Source of the DNA: Candidatus Eremiobacterota bacterium
GTDB taxonomy: Bacteria > Vulcanimicrobiota > Vulcanimicrobiia > Vulcanimicrobiales > Vulcanimicrobiaceae
DNA length: 64,000 bases
Direction of reading: 5' to 3'
Assembly: GCA_019235885.1 (NCBI GenBank)
Contig: JAFAKB010000020.1
Coordinates: forward strand, 1-64,000
Under the pieces are notes generated by a model. It worked only from the letters and a program-made list of their open reading frames with translations. It did no database searches and was not told the DNA's origin. The position numbers and the translations under genes were made by a program. Positions 42,198 through 52,723 of the stretch are shown one piece after another. Every line of letters begins with the position of its first letter. The stretch's first letter is position 1.

Positions 42198-43550
42198 ATG
42201 GAGCATCCCGAACAGACCGCCGAAGCCGCGGACGACCAGCAGCCGGATCGCGCTCCGCTCGCGGACTCCGCCGGCGAGCAGCGTCCGGCCGAGTCCGGCC
42301 GGCCGACCGAGGCCGAAGAGGCGCCGGTCCCTGCGGCGGCAGATACGGCGGAAGCCGGGGCGCACGTGCCGGAGACCGCGGAGCCCGGCCGAGCGGCGGA
42401 CGATGGCTCGGACGCCGAAGCCGCTCACGAGACGCCGACGCACGAAGGGGTGATCGAAGCGAACGCGGCCGCGTTCGGCGCCTCCGCAGCCTTACCGGCC
42501 GCGGAAGAAGCCCAGCCGATCGTGGAGCAGCCCGTTCACGCGGAGCAGCCCGTCCATCCGGAGCAAACGCAAGCGGACGCGCCGCCTCCTGCGAGCGAAG
42601 CTGCGCCGGCTGCCGACAGTGAAACCGCGTCGGCTTCCGAAGCACCCGCGCCTTCCGAAGCGCCTGCAGCTGGCGAAGCTCCGGCGCCGCAGCCCAAGCC
42701 GCCGGACGAGCGGCGGATTCGCGCGCAGCAGGCGTGGGAGCGGGTCGTCACCGCGCGCGAGAGCGGCGAGACGCTGAACGGGACGGTGACCGCCGCGGTC
42801 AAGGGCGGATTGCTCGTCGACGTCGGCGGGATTCGGGGATTCTTGCCGGCGTCGCAGACGCGGGTCGAGTCCGGCACGCCGATCGAAGCGATGGTCAAAG
42901 CGAAGCTGCCGCTGAAGGTGATCGACGTCGACACCGGGCGGCGGCGCATCGTCGTCTCGCACCGCCGCGCGCTGCAAGACGAACGCCGAACGAAACGCAA
43001 CGAGCTGCTGCGCTCGCTGGCGATCGGTCAGGTTCGCGAAGGCGTCGTCGTGCGGATCGCCGAGTTCGGCGCGTTCGTCGATCTCGGCGGCATCGACGGT
43101 TTGATTCCCATGCGCGAGCTCGCGTTCGAGCGGATCGAGAAGGCGTCGGACGTGGTCAAGATCGGCGAAAAGCTGCCGGTCGAGGTCATTCGCATCGAGG
43201 ACAACGGCAAGAAGATCGCGCTCTCGCGCAAGAACGCGCTCCCGGATCCCTGGCGCGACCACGCCGCGGTGCTCAAGCAAGGCGCGACGGTTGAAGGAAA
43301 AGTCGTCGCGAAGGAACCGCGGCTGCAGGTGGAGCTCGCCCCGGGCGTCGTCGGCAGCATCCGCGAGAACGACGCGAACCCGGCCGACTACGAGATCGGT
43401 GAAGCGATCGAGGTCACCGTGCGGCGCGTCGACCGCGCCACCCGGCGGATCACGCTCTCAACCGCCCATGCGATGCCCGAGCCGCAGCCGCAGCAGCAGA
43501 CGAGCAGCGGGTTCGCGCCGCTCGGGATCGAGCTGGGCCGGCGCCGCTAG
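42198..43550 (+). CDS. S1 RNA-binding domain protein with long acidic disordered N-terminus
   Basis: 450 residues. The first 165 are Ala/Glu/Pro/Gln-rich, with short repeats (PVHAEQPVHPEQ). Three S1 domains follow: GETLNGTVTAAVKGGLLVDV, then GQVREGVVVRIAEFGAFVDL and GATVEGKVVAKEPRLQVELA. It looks like a shortened ribosomal protein S1 (usually 4-6 domains); it might be the S1 of this lineage or an additional RNA-binding factor. ATG 42198 after CCGAACCAC has no strong Shine-Dalgarno sequence. Confidence 0.82.
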   Translation: MEHPEQTAEAADDQQPDRAPLADSAGEQRPAESGRPTEAEEAPVPAAADTAEAGAHVPETAEPGRAADDGSDAEAAHETPTHEGVIEANAAAFGASAALPAAEEAQPIVEQPVHAEQPVHPEQTQADAPPPASEAAPAADSETASASEAPAPSEAPAAGEAPAPQPKPPDERRIRAQQAWERVVTARESGETLNGTVTAAVKGGLLVDVGGIRGFLPASQTRVESGTPIEAMVKAKLPLKVIDVDTGRRRIVVSHRRALQDERRTKRNELLRSLAIGQVREGVVVRIAEFGAFVDLGGIDGLIPMRELAFERIEKASDVVKIGEKLPVEVIRIEDNGKKIALSRKNALPDPWRDHAAVLKQGATVEGKVVAKEPRLQVELAPGVVGSIRENDANPADYEIGEAIEVTVRRVDRATRRITLSTAHAMPEPQPQQQTSSGFAPLGIELGRRR

Positions 43551-43559
43551 CCGCGCGGC

Positions 43560-43865
43560 GTGAGCGTTCGCTTCGTCAGTGAGCCGCTGCTCGCCGCCGG
43601 CGCGGAGTACGTCACCTCGCCGGCGCTGAGCCAAGGCGAGCCGCTTTTGCCGCGCCGCTTTCGCTGGCGGAACGAGGAGCTCACGATCGCCGAGGTCACG
43701 AGCACGCGCCGCTCGACGAAGGACGACCGCGGCGATGAGTACCTGGCGAAACACTGGTACGAGGTCCGCCTCGCCGACGGCCGCGACGCGCTGATCTACT
43801 TCGATCGCAAGGTGAAGCGCGGGGTCCCGCGCTGGTGGCTTTACAGCATCCGCAGCGCCGATTGA
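43560..43865 (+). CDS. Small conserved protein, DUF6504-like
   Basis: 101 residues, GTG start. FRWRNEELTIAEVTSTRRST, HWYEVRLADGRDALIYFDRK and KRGVPRWWLYSI: the pattern of a compact beta-rich domain usually found beside DNA-repair polymerases in actinobacteria (from memory). Here the next gene is the Ogt repair methyltransferase, so a link to DNA repair is possible. Nine bases after the S1 gene. Confidence 0.7.
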   Translation: MSVRFVSEPLLAAGAEYVTSPALSQGEPLLPRRFRWRNEELTIAEVTSTRRSTKDDRGDEYLAKHWYEVRLADGRDALIYFDRKVKRGVPRWWLYSIRSAD

Positions 43866-43942
43866 CGACCGGACCGCACGGCAGACCGGACTCGAATCTC
43901 CGGCGCAACGCCGGCGCAGTTGTTGGTGTTTCCGGCAATGTC

Positions 43943-44485
43943 ATGACGCGCAACGAGTTCGCGGTGTTCGAGACGCCGATCGGCGACTGCGGCATCGCGT
44001 GGGGCCCGCGTGGCGTCGTCGGCATCGGTCTGCCCGAGTCTTCCGCGTCCGCGTTGCGCGCGCGGATGCGGCAGCGCTTTCCGGGCGTCGCCGAGTCGGC
44101 GCCGCCGGCGAAAATCGCGCGCGCGATCGAATCGATCCGCTCGCTGCTGCGCGGCGAGCCGGCAGACCTGACGGGCGTCGAGCTCGACCTGAGCGGCGTG
44201 ACCGATTTCAACCGCGCGGTTTACGAGGTCGCGCGCACGATCGCGCCGGGCCGCACGCTCACGTACGGCGAGATCGCCGCCCGTCTCGGCACGCCGAACG
44301 ACGCGCGCGCGGTCGGCCAGGCTTTGGGCCGAAATCCGTTCCCGATCGTCGTCCCGTGCCATCGCGTCGTCGCCGCGAACGGCCGCATGCATGGCTTCTC
44401 CGCTCCGGGCGGCGTCAACACGAAGCTGCGTCTGCTCGAGATCGAAGGCTACGAGGCCGTTCCCGGCCCGTCGCTCTTCGGATAA
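43943..44485 (+). CDS. ogt: Methylated-DNA--protein-cysteine methyltransferase
   Basis: 180 residues. Active site PCHRVV within FPIVVPCHRVVAANGRMHGF; YGEIAARLGTPNDARAVGQA is the recognition helix, with the Arg finger following. It removes O6-alkyl groups from guanine by irreversible transfer to the Cys. ATG 43943 is chosen over the upstream GTG 43835, which lies in the end of the previous gene. Confidence 0.92.
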   Translation: MTRNEFAVFETPIGDCGIAWGPRGVVGIGLPESSASALRARMRQRFPGVAESAPPAKIARAIESIRSLLRGEPADLTGVELDLSGVTDFNRAVYEVARTIAPGRTLTYGEIAARLGTPNDARAVGQALGRNPFPIVVPCHRVVAANGRMHGFSAPGGVNTKLRLLEIEGYEAVPGPSLFG

Positions 44486-44489
44486 GGAA

Positions 44490-44515
44490 AACCCGGCGAC
44501 CGGAGCCGCCGGGTT
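44490..44515 (+). terminator. Terminator-like hairpin after ogt
   Basis: Nine-base stem AACCCGGCG (44490-44498) / CGCCGGGTT (44507-44515), loop 8 bases, followed by TGCTTGT. Located between two convergent genes; it could serve both. Confidence 0.7.
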
Positions 44516-44556
44516 TGCTTGTCGATGTGCACGCCTTTGGCTCGGCTGTGCCGCGT

Positions 44557-45021
44557 TTACCCGTGCAGAACGACGCGGTTGGCGATGAACGTGCCGTTGC
44601 TCCAATAGCCGAACACGGCGGCGCGCTGGCCGGCGGTCGGGGTGCCGCCGGTCGGCAGGATCACGGTACCTTCCTTGAGGTCGATGACGTCGGTGTCGCC
44701 GGCCCCGTTCTGAAGCGTCAGACGGCTCTTCGCGTACTTGGCCACAGTGCCGACCATGACGTGGTTGCGGTCGTACATGCCGGTGTCCCACGTGTTCTGC
44801 CACGACGAGACGTTGGCGTACGCCGGATCGAACGTCGTCCACGTCGTCGGACCGTACGGCGTGTTGACCGTCGTGGTCGTCATCGTGCCGGGCGTCGTGG
44901 TCGTCGACGTAGTCGAGCAGGGATTGGTTGCTTGCGCCGCGCCGATGGCCGCGGTCGCGCCGAAGATTCCGAGTCCGACGGCAACCGGGCGCACGACGTC
45001 GAGTACAGTGGTCTTGCTCAT
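44557..45021 (-). CDS. Secreted Thr-rich hypothetical protein
   Basis: 154 residues. MSKTTVLDVVRPVAVGLGIF begins a signal peptide ending near IGAAQA; a Thr-rich stretch (PCSTTSTTTTPGTMTTTT) follows, then a 90-residue beta-rich domain (KSRLTLQNGAGDTDVIDLKE, GTVILPTGGTP) resembling small extracytoplasmic beta-barrel domains. One Cys. No family recognised. Confidence 0.65.
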   Translation of the reverse strand: MSKTTVLDVVRPVAVGLGIFGATAAIGAAQATNPCSTTSTTTTPGTMTTTTVNTPYGPTTWTTFDPAYANVSSWQNTWDTGMYDRNHVMVGTVAKYAKSRLTLQNGAGDTDVIDLKEGTVILPTGGTPTAGQRAAVFGYWSNGTFIANRVVLHG

Positions 45022-45137
45022 ACGAGGTTAAACGTACCCGCGATCCACCGCATTTCGACCGAAGCAGCGCCAACCAAAAAGTCGAGCGTAGCAACATAGC
45101 GTACGGCTCATCCGAGCATCGGTGAAGTCGGGTTGCA

Positions 45138-46280
45138 TCAGCGCAGCCACTTGTCGAACCAGGCGGTGATTCGGCGGGCGACGTCGAGCTGGTCCGCAGG
45201 CTTGTAGAAGAGATGGCCTTCGCCGGGATAGATCACGAGCTGCGTCGGGACGCCGAGGTCGCGCAGCGCGTGCCAGTACTCGTACGACTGCGTCACGGGA
45301 ACTTCGGCGTCGCGGTCGCCGGCGACCATCAGCGCCGGCGTCTTCACCGCTTTGACGTAGTTGATCGGCGAGCTCTTCGCATACACCGACGGGTCGTCGT
45401 ACACGCTGGCGCCGAAGTACGGGATCATCCACGTGTCGATGTCGTTCGTGCCGTAGTAGCTGAGCCAGTCCGAGAGCCCCGCGCCGCTCACCGCGGCTTT
45501 GAAGCGGTTCGTCTGCGTCAGCGCCCACATCGTCATGTAGCCGCCGTAGCTCCAGCCGAAGATTCCGACCCGCTTCGGATCCACCGGGATCGTCTGCCCG
45601 ACCGCGTCGAGCCCGACCAGGATGTCGCGCAGATCGCCGTAGCCGAAGTCTTTCACGTTGGCGCGCGTGAACGCTTCGCCTTGGCCGTAGCTGCCGCGCG
45701 GGTTCGGCTCGAAGACGATGTAGCCGCGCGCCGCCAGCGAGGCCTGGAACGCGAACGGCCCGCTCGGATAGAGCGGGTAGTGCGCGAACGCCGGGCCGCC
45801 GTGCACGTACGTCACGATCGGATAGCGCGCGCCGGGCTTCGCGTCGGGTGGAAAGATCAGCCAGCCTTGCACCGTTTGTCCTTCGCTGATCCAGGTCAGG
45901 CTGCGCGCCGGGCCGGTCAGCCGGCGCAGGTGCGCGTTCGCCGCGGTCACGTCGTGCATCGCGCCGAGCGGACCGAGCGCGATCTCGGGCGGCGCGGTGA
46001 TCGACTGCCGGATCGTCGCCGCGAGCTTGCCGTCGCGTGAGACCGACACGCCGGCGTCGCCCGGTGCAAGCCCGGCGAAACCGCTGGCGTAGATCGTCTC
46101 CTGACCGCTCCAGAGCTGCCGCTGCGCCTTCGCGGCGGGATCGAACGTCGCGATCACCATCCGGTCACCGGCCAGTTCGGTCGCCAGAATCTTTTTCGAG
46201 GAGCCGTTCCAGGCGATCGTCGTCACCGACGCTTTGAGGTTCGGCGTGACGTCGACCGCTTCGCCGCCCGACGCCGGCAC
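45138..46280 (-). CDS. S9 family prolyl oligopeptidase-like peptidase, N-terminally truncated
   Basis: 380 residues from GTG 46280. The catalytic alpha/beta-hydrolase domain is complete: YVHGGPAFAHYP, the nucleophile GWSYGGYMTMWAL, AGDRDAEVPV (Asp) and PGEGHLFYK (His). Family members have 600-700 residues with a full beta-propeller in front; here only about 110 residues of propeller are present (VVPASGGEAVDVTP onwards), and no signal peptide. The 5' 116 bases overlap the end of an ECF sigma gene in another frame. A deletion that joined the two genes explains both. Probably inactive or altered; could also be an assembly misjoin. Confidence 0.8.
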   Translation of the reverse strand: MPASGGEAVDVTPNLKASVTTIAWNGSSKKILATELAGDRMVIATFDPAAKAQRQLWSGQETIYASGFAGLAPGDAGVSVSRDGKLAATIRQSITAPPEIALGPLGAMHDVTAANAHLRRLTGPARSLTWISEGQTVQGWLIFPPDAKPGARYPIVTYVHGGPAFAHYPLYPSGPFAFQASLAARGYIVFEPNPRGSYGQGEAFTRANVKDFGYGDLRDILVGLDAVGQTIPVDPKRVGIFGWSYGGYMTMWALTQTNRFKAAVSGAGLSDWLSYYGTNDIDTWMIPYFGASVYDDPSVYAKSSPINYVKAVKTPALMVAGDRDAEVPVTQSYEYWHALRDLGVPTQLVIYPGEGHLFYKPADQLDVARRITAWFDKWLR

Positions 46281-46776
46281 GACGTAGACGTCGCGCGCGG
46301 TGCACGTGGATGCGAGCCGTGCTCGCCGGTATCGCGAGCACGCCGGCGATCGCCTTGTAGTCGAGCCCGTGCACGCCGCGCAGGACGAGCGCGGCGCGAT
46401 GATCCTTCGGCAGCGCCCGCACCGCGCGCAGCACGTCGTTCGCGCGCTCGCGCGCGACGACGACGTCGGCCGGCGAGGGTTCTACCCCGCGCGGCTCGCT
46501 CGCGAGGGGCGCCACGCGCGCGCGCCGCTGCAGCTCGTTGACGGCCGTGTTGCGAACGATGCGCAGGAACCACGGGCGGAACGGACGCGTGCCGTCGAAG
46601 CGCGGCGCCGCGCGCCAGGCCCGGTACGCCGCCTCCTGAACGGCCTCTTCGGCGGCGTCGAAGTCGTGCAGCACACCGCGCGCGACGGCGAACGCGCAGC
46701 GCGTGCAGCGAACGAGCTCCTCGGAGAAGACCTCTTCAGCGCTGCGCTGCGCCGAAGCATAGGAAAGTACAAGCAA
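46165..46776 (-). CDS. ECF-type RNA polymerase sigma factor with an aberrant C-terminus
   Basis: 203 residues from TTG 46776, which follows GAGGAGG. Region 2: FDAAEEAVQEAAYRAWRAAP and RPWFLRIVRNTAVNELQRRA; region 4: LPKDHRAALVLRGVHGLDYK then AIAGVLAIPASTARIHVHRA. Normal members end a few residues later; here translation continues for about 40 residues that are out-of-frame S9 peptidase sequence. It has a very good promoter of its own. Regions 2 and 4 are intact, so activity is possible. An anti-sigma gene is not seen next to it. Confidence 0.8.
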   Translation of the reverse strand: MLVLSYASAQRSAEEVFSEELVRCTRCAFAVARGVLHDFDAAEEAVQEAAYRAWRAAPRFDGTRPFRPWFLRIVRNTAVNELQRRARVAPLASEPRGVEPSPADVVVARERANDVLRAVRALPKDHRAALVLRGVHGLDYKAIAGVLAIPASTARIHVHRARRLRRAGVGRRSGRRHAEPQSVGDDDRLERLLEKDSGDRTGR

Positions 46777-46809
46777 GGCTGGACGCCTCCTCGGAAATCG
46801 GATGCCGAT

Positions 46810-46839
46810 AGTGTAAGGTACACCTGACGCAGATGTCAA
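46810..46839 (-). promoter_or_regulatory. Promoter of the ECF sigma gene
   Basis: On the minus strand TTGACA (46839-46834), 18-base spacer, TACACT (46815-46810): close to the sigma-70 consensus. About 26 bases of leader, with the GGAGG site, precede the TTG start. Confidence 0.75.
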
Positions 46840-46914
46840 GTAAACCTTACTTCAGGGAACCGCCCGCCTGCGCATGGAAGCCGCCCACGTCCGCCGCCGA
46901 AAGGAGCCCTCCGG

Positions 46915-47334
46915 ATGCGCGTTCACCTGGCCGCCGTTCTCGCCGTTGTTCTCACTGCCGGCGCGCTTATGATTCCGGCTTCGGCGCGTGCGAGCGGTGA
47001 AGGGCAGTTCCGCACCCCGTCGGGCAACATCGGCTGCGCGTATTACGAACGCGTGCTGCGCTGCGACGTGCGCGACGGCGTCAGACCGCTTCCGCCGCAG
47101 CCGGCGAGCTGCCAGCTCGACTGGGGGCAAGGATTCTGGCTGCACGAGCACGGCGCCGCGCACATCGTCTGCGCCGGCGACACCGCACTGAACCCGACCG
47201 CCTCGGTCGTCCGCTACGGAACGACCTGGCAGGGCGGCCGAATCAGCTGCACCTCGAGCCCGAGCGGCCTGCGCTGCACGAACGCCGACCGCCACGGTTT
47301 CTTCCTATCCCGAGGCGAAGCGTACAGGTTCTGA
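46915..47334 (+). CDS. Secreted cysteine-rich protein, DUF6636-like
   Basis: 139 residues with a signal peptide ending near ASARA-SGEG. QFRTPSGNIGCAYYERVLRC, HIVCAGDT, YGTTWQGGRISCTSSPSG and LRCTNADRHGFFLSR match a small secreted domain known from actinobacteria with conserved Cys pairs; function unknown. AAAGGAG 7 bases before the ATG. Confidence 0.75.
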   Translation: MRVHLAAVLAVVLTAGALMIPASARASGEGQFRTPSGNIGCAYYERVLRCDVRDGVRPLPPQPASCQLDWGQGFWLHEHGAAHIVCAGDTALNPTASVVRYGTTWQGGRISCTSSPSGLRCTNADRHGFFLSRGEAYRF

Positions 47335-47470
47335 CCGGTCCTCCGCACCAGCCTGAAATGTCCGCGAGTCTCCATGTGTTCAGTAAGATTAGCCCGCCGC
47401 CCGTTCTGAAGCCTCCGTCAAGAGGGCTACGACTCGCGCGACGATCGCTCTAACGCTCTCCTTGTAGGAA

Positions 47471-47815
47471 TCAAGCCAACTCACGCACTCGCAGGGTACC
47501 GACGCCGCCGCGCACACGCCGATGGAAGCGAATTTCAACATCGAGACCAAGGTGACAGAGAACGTCGAGCAAGCGCTCTTGCGAGTAGCGCTCGCTCTTG
47601 CCTCGGGCGATGTTAGAGATATCGGATTGGCTCATCCCAACATGCTCCGCCGCTTGCCGTTGCGTCAACTGCTGGCGCTGAATCTCGCGATTGATCGTAT
47701 GCATGAGATCGGCCTTGACGAGCAGTTCGTCGGCGTTCCCTAAGCCGAGATCGGCGAAAACGTTCCCGCTGCTCGCCTCGAATCCGCTTCTGGGTATGCT
47801 ACGTTTGCGTGTCAT
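47471..47815 (-). CDS. higA: HigA-like antitoxin, XRE helix-turn-helix
   Basis: 114 residues. SSGNVFADLGLGNADELLVK is the HigA-type N-terminal arm; LTQRQAAEHVGMSQSDISNI is the helix-turn-helix. The start lies inside the end of the toxin gene (17-base overlap). It probably represses its promoter through the palindrome at 48169-48184. Confidence 0.85.
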   Translation of the reverse strand: MTRKRSIPRSGFEASSGNVFADLGLGNADELLVKADLMHTINREIQRQQLTQRQAAEHVGMSQSDISNIARGKSERYSQERLLDVLCHLGLDVEIRFHRRVRGGVGTLRVRELA

Positions 47816-48161
47816 GGTGCTCCCGAGCGGACTTGAGGCGGTTTCGAATGCGGTTCAGATCGGAACGAGGCGTCGCGATTCCCGTCTTCGACTTTTTCTG
47901 AATTGCGTCGAGGACGTAGACTGCTTCGCCGACGGCGGTCGTATAGAACACTCGAAACGTACTCCGCCCCGTGTCGTCGTCAGCGGTGATCTCGAAGACG
48001 TCCCGAAGGTCGCCGCTCATCCGAGAAGCGTCCTGCGCGCAGCCGCCTTCCTGCGCCACGCGAAGCGCGTATCCAACGGTTCGCCGAACCTCGGGCGGCA
48101 TGTGTTGTAGGTCCTTTCGCGACGAGGCCCACCAGATGAGGCCCCTGTCTGACGAGCTCAT
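47799..48161 (-). CDS. higB: HigB-like toxin (Gp49/RelE superfamily)
   Basis: 120 residues. LIWWASSRKDLQHMPPEVRR, GYALRVAQEGGCAQDASRMS and FRVFYTTAVGEAVYVLDAIQ with KKSKTG follow the phage-derived Gp49-like HigB pattern, ribosome-dependent mRNA interferases. Toxin-before-antitoxin order is characteristic of higBA. The ATG at 48161 is 4 bases after the -10 box; a longer frame to 48341 crosses the promoter and is rejected. Confidence 0.85.
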   Translation of the reverse strand: MSSSDRGLIWWASSRKDLQHMPPEVRRTVGYALRVAQEGGCAQDASRMSGDLRDVFEITADDDTGRSTFRVFYTTAVGEAVYVLDAIQKKSKTGIATPRSDLNRIRNRLKSAREHHDTQT

Positions 48162-48165
48162 CCCG

Positions 48166-48193
48166 AGTATAGCAGTTCTGCTATGTTTGTAAA
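48166..48193 (-). promoter_or_regulatory. higBA promoter with palindromic operator
   Basis: On the minus strand TTTACA (48193-48188), 16-base spacer, TATACT (48171-48166). A perfect 16-base palindrome ATAGCAGTTCTGCTAT (48169-48184) fills the spacer and covers half of the -10 box, as expected for autorepression. The higB start is 5 bases from the -10 end, so the mRNA would be leaderless. The rest of 48194-48373 shows no gene; GCCCGGTTGCT occurs twice (near 48200 and 48238). Confidence 0.75.
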
Positions 48194-48373
48194 TGCCGGC
48201 CCGGTTGCTCGGCTCACGGGTTCCATGCCCGAAGCGGTGCCCGGTTGCTGGATCGCTTAGGGATCGCGCCGCAGCGGCGGCGTGCCGGAGGCGCCGGAGC
48301 TTTACATTCAGAAGGGGAACCGGTCCATGTCGCGGGCCCATTCCCTTCCATCGTTTTATGAGGCGGACTCCCG

Positions 48374-49222
48374 GTGAGCACCCAGACCGACGCCGCGAGC
48401 GGCGTCCATCCCGGTCCGACCTGTGGCCCCGTCGCCGGTTCCAGGGAAGCCGACGCCCGCTGGTCCCCCTACCGCCGCCGGCCGGGGAATGCGTTCGACG
48501 ACCTGTACGCTCGCCTGACCCCTGAGATAGCCCGGACGATCGGTCAGTACGAGCAGAAGCGCTCCGCGCTGATCCCGCTCGCTCAGCTCTTCCAAGACCA
48601 TGAAGGGTTCGTCTCGGCCGACGCCATCGCGGCGATCGCCTACCACGTCGGCGAGACGCTCGCGACCGTCGAGTCGACGATCTCGTTCTACACGCTGCTG
48701 TACCGGAAGCCGGTCGGCAAGTACATCGTGCAGATCTGCCGGAATCTTTCGTGCATCCTGAACGGCGCGGAAGACATCATGGCGTACGCGCGCGAGCAGC
48801 TGGGCGTCGACCATCTTGAAACTACCACCGACGGCCTGATCTCGTACGAAGAAGTCGAGTGTCTGGCGGCGTGCGACCGCGCGCCGTGCGCGCAGGTGAA
48901 CCTGGAGTTCGTCTACGATCTGACCCGCGAGTCGGTCGACGCGATGATCGCCGCGATCCGCGCCGGCAACTATCCGGTCAAGCCGCTCGCGCAGACGGTC
49001 GCTCCCGGCCGCACGTGGAAGGTCGAGCAGGACACGGGCCGCAAAGCGCCCGGCGCGACAAACGTCAGCAGCCCGAACAACGCCGGCGGGATCGGCGACC
49101 CGAGCGGGATCGCGATGTTCGACCTGATCGTCGGCCGGCCGAAGTACGAAGCGCGCTCGAACGAGCGGCTGGTGCGCGAGACGAACCTGCGCCCCGAGCT
49201 CTCCGAAAACGGGCATCACTGA
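48374..49222 (+). CDS. nuoE: NADH-quinone oxidoreductase subunit E
   Basis: 282 residues, GTG start. Thioredoxin-like [2Fe-2S] protein: ICRNLSC gives the first two ligands and ECLAACDRAPC the others; VESTISFYTLLYRKPVGKY precedes them. N-terminal 40 residues and a C-terminal 90-residue extension are longer than in E. coli NuoE. First gene of the cluster: nuoABCD are not upstream. Confidence 0.93.
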   Translation: MSTQTDAASGVHPGPTCGPVAGSREADARWSPYRRRPGNAFDDLYARLTPEIARTIGQYEQKRSALIPLAQLFQDHEGFVSADAIAAIAYHVGETLATVESTISFYTLLYRKPVGKYIVQICRNLSCILNGAEDIMAYAREQLGVDHLETTTDGLISYEEVECLAACDRAPCAQVNLEFVYDLTRESVDAMIAAIRAGNYPVKPLAQTVAPGRTWKVEQDTGRKAPGATNVSSPNNAGGIGDPSGIAMFDLIVGRPKYEARSNERLVRETNLRPELSENGHH

Positions 49223-49223
49223 G

Positions 49224-50503
<1,280 letters not shown>

Positions 50504-50504
<1 letters not shown>

Positions 50505-52723
50505 TGTCGGCCACCGTTCCGCAGACCGATCTCGTCACGCTGAGCATCGACGGCGTCGAGGTGCGCGTCCCGAAGGGCACGCTCCTCGTCGAAGCGGCGA
50601 AGACGATCCACACCGACATCCCCGTTTACTGCTATCACGAGAAGCTCGGACCGGCCGGCTTGTGCCGCATCTGCCTGGTCGAGATCGACGGGATGCCGAA
50701 GCTGCAGATCGCGTGCAACACGCCGGTCGCCGAAGGGATGAAGGTCGCCACCCGCGGCCCGCGCGTCGACGAGGGACGGCGCGCGATCCTCGAGTTCTTC
50801 TTGCTGAACCACCCGCTGGACTGCCCGATCTGCGACAAGGGCGGCGAGTGCGATCTCCAGGACTACGCGATGGCGTGGGGCCCCGGCAGCTCGCGCATGC
50901 TCGAGCCGAAAACGCCGAAGCCGAAGGCCGTCGACCTCGGCCCGACGATCGTGCTCGACGAGGAGCGCTGCATCGTCTGCCAGCGCTGCGTGCGCTTCGA
51001 CCAGATCATCAGCCGCGAGGACCAGCTGCGCACCGACGACCGCGGCGCGCACACGATCATCGCGACCGCGACCGGCAAGCCGTACGCCGGTGACTTCACC
51101 GGGAACGTCACCGAGCTATGCCCGGTCGGCGCGCTGACCTCGAAGACGTACCGCTTCAAGTCGCGCCCGTGGGACAATCACCGCACGACGACCACCTGCA
51201 CGCAGTGCAGCGTCGGCTGTCAGATGCACGTCGACGAGCGCGGCGACGAGCTGCTGCGCACGATGAGCGTCACCGAGGACGACGCGATCTCCGACGCCTG
51301 GCTGTGCGACCGCGGCCGCTACAACATCGGCTTCGTGGGCGACGACCGGCGGCTCACGATGCCGCTGCTCAAGCAGGATGGCGCCTGGGTACAGATCGGC
51401 TGGGACGACGCGATCGAGCTGTGGGCCGGCGAGCTGAAGAAGGCCGGCGCGAACGCCGGCGTGCTCGGCGGCGGCCGGCTGCTCAACGAAGAGGCGTACC
51501 TCGCTGCGCACCTCTTCCGCGCGCTCGGGATCGAGCACGTCGACCACCGCGCCGGCGCGCAGACCGTCGTGCACCACGAGAGCTTCGCCAACCACGCCGA
51601 CCTCGAGACCGCAGACACGATCGTCACGCTGGGGCGCCCGCCCTCGCAGCTCGCGCCCGTGCTCGACCTGCGCATCCGCAAAGCGGTCTCACGCCGCGGC
51701 GCGCGCTTGATCTCGGTCGGCGACCACGCGGCGAACAGCTTCGTCCCCGAGACGCGCGTAACAACGGCCGACGAGCTCCGCGCGGCGCTCGGCGCGAATC
51801 CCGGCAAGGTTGCAATCGTTTGGGACGGCGTCATGATACCGGACGGTCCAACGCTGACCGCGCCGCTGCACGACCACCCCGACGCGCTTCGCTACGTCTT
51901 GCCCGAAGAGCCGAACGGCCGCGGCGCCGACGCGCTCGGACTCCGCCCGCGCAGCGGCGGGATGAACGCGCGCGCGATGCTGGAAGCGGCGCGCGACGGC
52001 AAGCTCGGCGTGCTGACGATCCTGGGCGTGAACCCGGTGCTGCGCTTCCCCGACCGGGCGCTGGTCGAAGCGGCGCTGCGCGCGACACCGTTCGTGGTCG
52101 TCACCGATCTCTTCCTCACCGAGACCGCGGAATTCGCGAACCTCGTCCTGCCGGTGTGCAGCGCGTTCGAGAAGACCGGCACGACGACCGACCTCGCCGG
52201 CGACGTGCTGCCGGTGGTCGGCTTGGTGCGCGCGCCCGAAGGCGTCTTCGCCGACGGCGACGCGCTCGTGCTGCTCGCGGAAGCGCTCGAGATCGAGCTC
52301 CCGCCGGTCGCCGAGATCGAGCGGCGCGTGCGCGAGCTCGTGCGCACGCCGCCGGCGTTCGCGCCCGACGCGAGCGCGCCGCCCGCGTCCCCGCCTGCCG
52401 GCGAAGGCGAGCTGCGCGTGATCCGCGAGACGACGATCTTCACCGGCGGCGGAACGCTCGCGTTCGACGCGCGGCTTGCCGCGCTGCGCACGCAGCCGCG
52501 CGCGAAGCTCCACCCCGAGACGGCGCGCGCGCTCGGCCTTGCGCCGGGCGATCTGGTGAATGCGGGCGCGAACGGCGCCGAGCTGCGCGATCTCGCCGTC
52601 ATCGTCGACGAGAAGGTTCCGGCCGGCGCGGTCGCGCTGGTCGACGGGATCCCCGCGGCGCCGCTGAACGCGCTCGGCGGCGCGCACTTCGTTCGGCTCG
52701 AAAAGGCGCTGGTGAACGCGTGA
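50504..52723 (+). CDS. nuoG: NADH-quinone oxidoreductase subunit G
   Basis: 739 residues. [2Fe-2S] ligands in PVYCYHEKLGPAGLCRICLV, the His-ligated cluster in HPLDCPICDKGGECDLQDY, [4Fe-4S] in CIVCQRCVRF with CPVGALTSK. CTQCSVGCQ followed later by WLCDRGRY supplies four Cys for the extra N7 cluster, as in E. coli and Thermus. The C-terminal molybdopterin-fold half is present but degenerate. Confidence 0.95.

Noticed and set aside
47389-47484. 31-codon minus-strand ORF (GTG) overlapping the end of higA
   Set aside because: It reads sensibly (SWLDSYKESVRAIVARVVAL) but is too short, with no recognised homologue or ribosome binding site; kept only as a possibility.
48162-48341. Longer start for HigB
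   Set aside because: This stretch contains the promoter and operator; its translation is unlike any toxin.
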